Shown piece by piece: positions 30,992 to 32,598 of a stretch of DNA of 32,598 bases. Within the stretch, counting starts at the first letter, position 1. Each line of letters opens with the position of its first letter. This DNA is from an uncultured Selenomonadales bacterium. Lineage in GTDB: Bacteria; Bacillota; Negativicutes; Selenomonadales; Selenomonadaceae. The stretch covers positions 1-32,598 of the forward strand of contig CALEPR010000048.1 in assembly GCA_937910665.1 (NCBI GenBank). Direction: 5' to 3'. The position numbers were made by a program, and so were the translations under genes. The notes under the pieces are model-generated. The model did no database searches, was not told where the DNA came from, and worked only from the letters and a program-made list of their open reading frames with translations.

Positions 30992-32278
30992 TCAAAAAAT
31001 ATTTTCTGCCAAAATAATAGTCTGATCTCTGTTTGGTCCGACAGAAACAATCCCCAAGTCGATTTTTGTAACTTCAGCCATTCGCTCCAAATATTTTTTC
31101 GCGTTGTCGGGAAGTTCAGAGTAACTGCGAATTTTTGAAATATCAGTTTTCCAACCTGCAAAAGTTTCATAAATCGGCTCGACCTTCGCCAGAATTTTTA
31201 AACTTGCAGGAATTTCATTCAAAATTTTTCCGTCAACTTTGTAGCCGACGCACATTTTTATTTCCTCGAAGTCGTCAAGAATATCCAACCGAGTGACAGC
31301 CATATAATCAATTCCTGAAAGTTGTCCGGCATATTTCACGACGCAAGAATCAAGCCAACCTGTTCTGCGCGGACGCCCTGTCACAGTTCCAAATTCGTGT
31401 CCTGCGACGCGAAGTTTTTCTCCAATGTCATTAAGTTGCTCGGTAGGAAATGGACCTTCACCGACTCTGGTGCAATATGCTTTGACAACGCCGACAACTT
31501 TGTCAATTTTTTTCGGCGCGATACCTGCTCCGACTCCCACGCCGCCGGAAATTGGATGGCTCGCCGTGACGTAAGGATAAGTTCCATAGTCGATGTCAAG
31601 CATAGTTGCCTGAGCGCCCTCGAACAAAATTTTTTTGCCTGCGTCAAGTTCATCATTCAACAGCGAAATTGTATCGCAGACAAGCGGACGAATTTTTTCG
31701 GCGTAAGAATTATATTCGGCAAAAATTTTTTCAAAGTCGAGCAGAGCATGATTGTAAACTTTCTGCAGAATAAAATTTTTCTGCTCCAAAACAGTTTTCA
31801 ACTTCGCGGAAAATTCTTCCTTGTCGATTAAGTCACAAACTCTGATTCCAATCCTGTCATCTTTGTCAATGTAGCAAGGTCCGATTCCGCGCTTTGTAGT
31901 TCCAATTTTTTTATCTCCGCGCGAAATTTCTTGAAGTTCATCAAAAAGTTTGTGATAAGGCATGACGACATGGGCGCGGTTTGAAATTTTTATATTTGAA
32001 GTGTCGATTCCGCGCTTTTGCATCGCGTCAATTTCTTCAAGCAAACATTCCGGATCCAAAACAACTCCATTTGCAATAACGCAGTTAGTTCCTTTATACA
32101 AAATTCCGCTCGGCAAAAGACGCAATTTATATTCCTCGCCATTCACGGCGACTGTGTGACCTGCATTACTGCCGCCTTGAAATCTGACAACAGTATCAGC
32201 TTTGCTTGCAAGGTAATCAACAATTTTTCCCTTGCCTTCGTCGCCCCATTGTGTGCCGGTTATGACTACTGCAGACAT
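30992..32278 (-). CDS. purA: Adenylosuccinate synthetase
   Basis: This 428-aa enzyme joins IMP and aspartate with GTP to adenylosuccinate in AMP synthesis. The N-terminal GTP-binding motif GTQWGDEGKGKIVD contains the catalytic Asp, with GSNAGHTV close behind. Further conserved segments are GTTKRGIGPCYIDK, LFEGAQATMLDIDYGTYPYVTASHP, TRVGEGPFPTE, GRPRRTGWLD and VGPNRDQTI at the C-terminus. Full length. ATG 32278 has GAGGAGG about ten bases upstream. It is monocistronic, with its own promoter at 32321-32349. Confidence 0.97.
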   Translation of the reverse strand: MSAVVITGTQWGDEGKGKIVDYLASKADTVVRFQGGSNAGHTVAVNGEEYKLRLLPSGILYKGTNCVIANGVVLDPECLLEEIDAMQKRGIDTSNIKISNRAHVVMPYHKLFDELQEISRGDKKIGTTKRGIGPCYIDKDDRIGIRVCDLIDKEEFSAKLKTVLEQKNFILQKVYNHALLDFEKIFAEYNSYAEKIRPLVCDTISLLNDELDAGKKILFEGAQATMLDIDYGTYPYVTASHPISGGVGVGAGIAPKKIDKVVGVVKAYCTRVGEGPFPTEQLNDIGEKLRVAGHEFGTVTGRPRRTGWLDSCVVKYAGQLSGIDYMAVTRLDILDDFEEIKMCVGYKVDGKILNEIPASLKILAKVEPIYETFAGWKTDISKIRSYSELPDNAKKYLERMAEVTKIDLGIVSVGPNRDQTIILAENIF

Positions 32279-32320
32279 CTCACAAATTCCTCCTCAAAAA
32301 AAAAACTTTCAATTCAGCAT

Positions 32321-32349
32321 ATTTTACATTAAACATTTAAAATCCTCAA
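32321..32349 (-). promoter_or_regulatory. Promoter of purA
   Basis: On the minus strand TTGAGG and TAAAAT are separated by 17 bp, 42 bp before the start. Confidence 0.55.
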
Positions 32350-32456
32350 CAGAAACAAAATTTTTTTCAAGGGCGTTTCACAAACTATTATCCCGGCGAT
32401 TAAAATTTTCCAAAAAATTTTTACAGTTCTCTGAGTAAAATAAAATTTTTACAAAC

Positions 32457-32486
32457 ATATTTGCATTTATGGTCGTCGAAGTAATG
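32457..32486 (+). repeat. 30-nt intergenic sequence shared with 6984-7013
   Basis: This matches the minus strand of 6984-7013 at 28 of 30 positions. It lies in the gene-free right edge (32279-32598), which otherwise holds the purA promoter and an outward promoter. Confidence 0.6.
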
Positions 32487-32517
32487 TAATTCGCCCCCGT
32501 AATAAATTTTTTAATTA

Positions 32518-32546
32518 TTGACAAAGATTATCATTTAGTTTATACT
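32518..32546 (+). promoter_or_regulatory. Strong outward promoter overlapping a Fur-box-like palindrome
   Basis: TTGACA and TATACT are separated by exactly 17 bp. TGACAAA-G-ATTATCA (32519-32533) matches the Fur 7-1-7 consensus with a perfect right half and 5 of 7 in the left half, and it covers the -35 and half the spacer. A small hairpin AGCTTT-CGTT-AAAGCT follows at 32554-32569. The controlled gene lies beyond the window. Confidence 0.6.
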
Positions 32547-32598
32547 ATGTCCAAGCTTTCGTTAAAGCTCTCCTAAAAAAATAATCACATACGCTTAA

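Noticed and set aside
1..32598. CRISPR array or prophage
   Set aside because: No regularly spaced identical repeats with unique spacers, and no phage structural, integrase or lysis genes were seen.

Overview
The window reads as chromosomal DNA of an AT-rich, Gram-negative member of the Firmicutes, most likely the Negativicutes (Selenomonadales-like). A KDO-8-phosphate phosphatase (kdsC) and an LPS-type GT8 glycosyltransferase imply an LPS outer membrane. GatB, a Bacillus-style Orn/Lys/Arg decarboxylase, strong GGAGG ribosome binding sites and frequent TTG starts point to Firmicutes. The genus cannot be fixed from this sequence. I see no prophage, full insertion sequence, rRNA or CRISPR array.

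Layout. 1-7.1 kb: an AraC regulator, a LacA/Maa-type acetyltransferase, a D-Ala-D-Ala carboxypeptidase, a lone LolD/MacB-type ABC ATPase, an FMN-binding lipoprotein with a convergent ApbE flavin transferase, and mannitol-1-phosphate dehydrogenase. 7.3-10.8 kb: one 1180-residue flagellin with a very large central insert. 10.9-13.1 kb: an SGNH hydrolase-queD-pheA operon. 13.2 kb: tRNA-Glu(CUC) with its own promoter and terminator. 13.5-16.4 kb: a membrane-bound EAL phosphodiesterase with two periplasmic solute-binding domains. 16.9-19.4 kb (minus): engB-kdsC-GT8. 19.5-22.3 kb (minus): gmk-Cof phosphatase-gatB. 22.7-26.4 kb (minus): ATP-type PEP carboxykinase, a CpXC zinc protein and an Orn/Lys/Arg decarboxylase. 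26.5-27.9 kb (plus): a minimal HydF-like GTPase and a secreted protein of unknown function. 28.1-30.9 kb: pyrH, a DUF1080-like protein, frr and uppS. 31.0-32.3 kb (minus): purA. The right edge carries a strong outward promoter with a Fur-box-like palindrome.

How the genes work together. Most genes are housekeeping: nucleotide supply (gmk, pyrH, purA), translation (gatB, frr, tRNA-Glu), envelope (dacF, uppS, kdsC, GT8) and central metabolism (pckA, mtlD, pheA). The flavin pair (FMN-binding lipoprotein plus ApbE) suggests extracytoplasmic electron transfer. The flagellin and the EAL protein concern motility and c-di-GMP control.

The least ordinary signal is in the intergenic DNA. There are three related 109-138 bp MITE-like elements with about 18-bp terminal inverted repeats and TA flanks. 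They share a degenerate 7-bp periodic core (about CTAAxCC) with at least three further intergenic sites. Two of the elements end a few bases before the ribosome binding sites of the flagellin gene and pyrH. There is also a 30-nt sequence shared at 28/30 positions between two intergenic regions 25 kb apart, a duplicated pckA terminator, and a mini-element with IS256-like ends.
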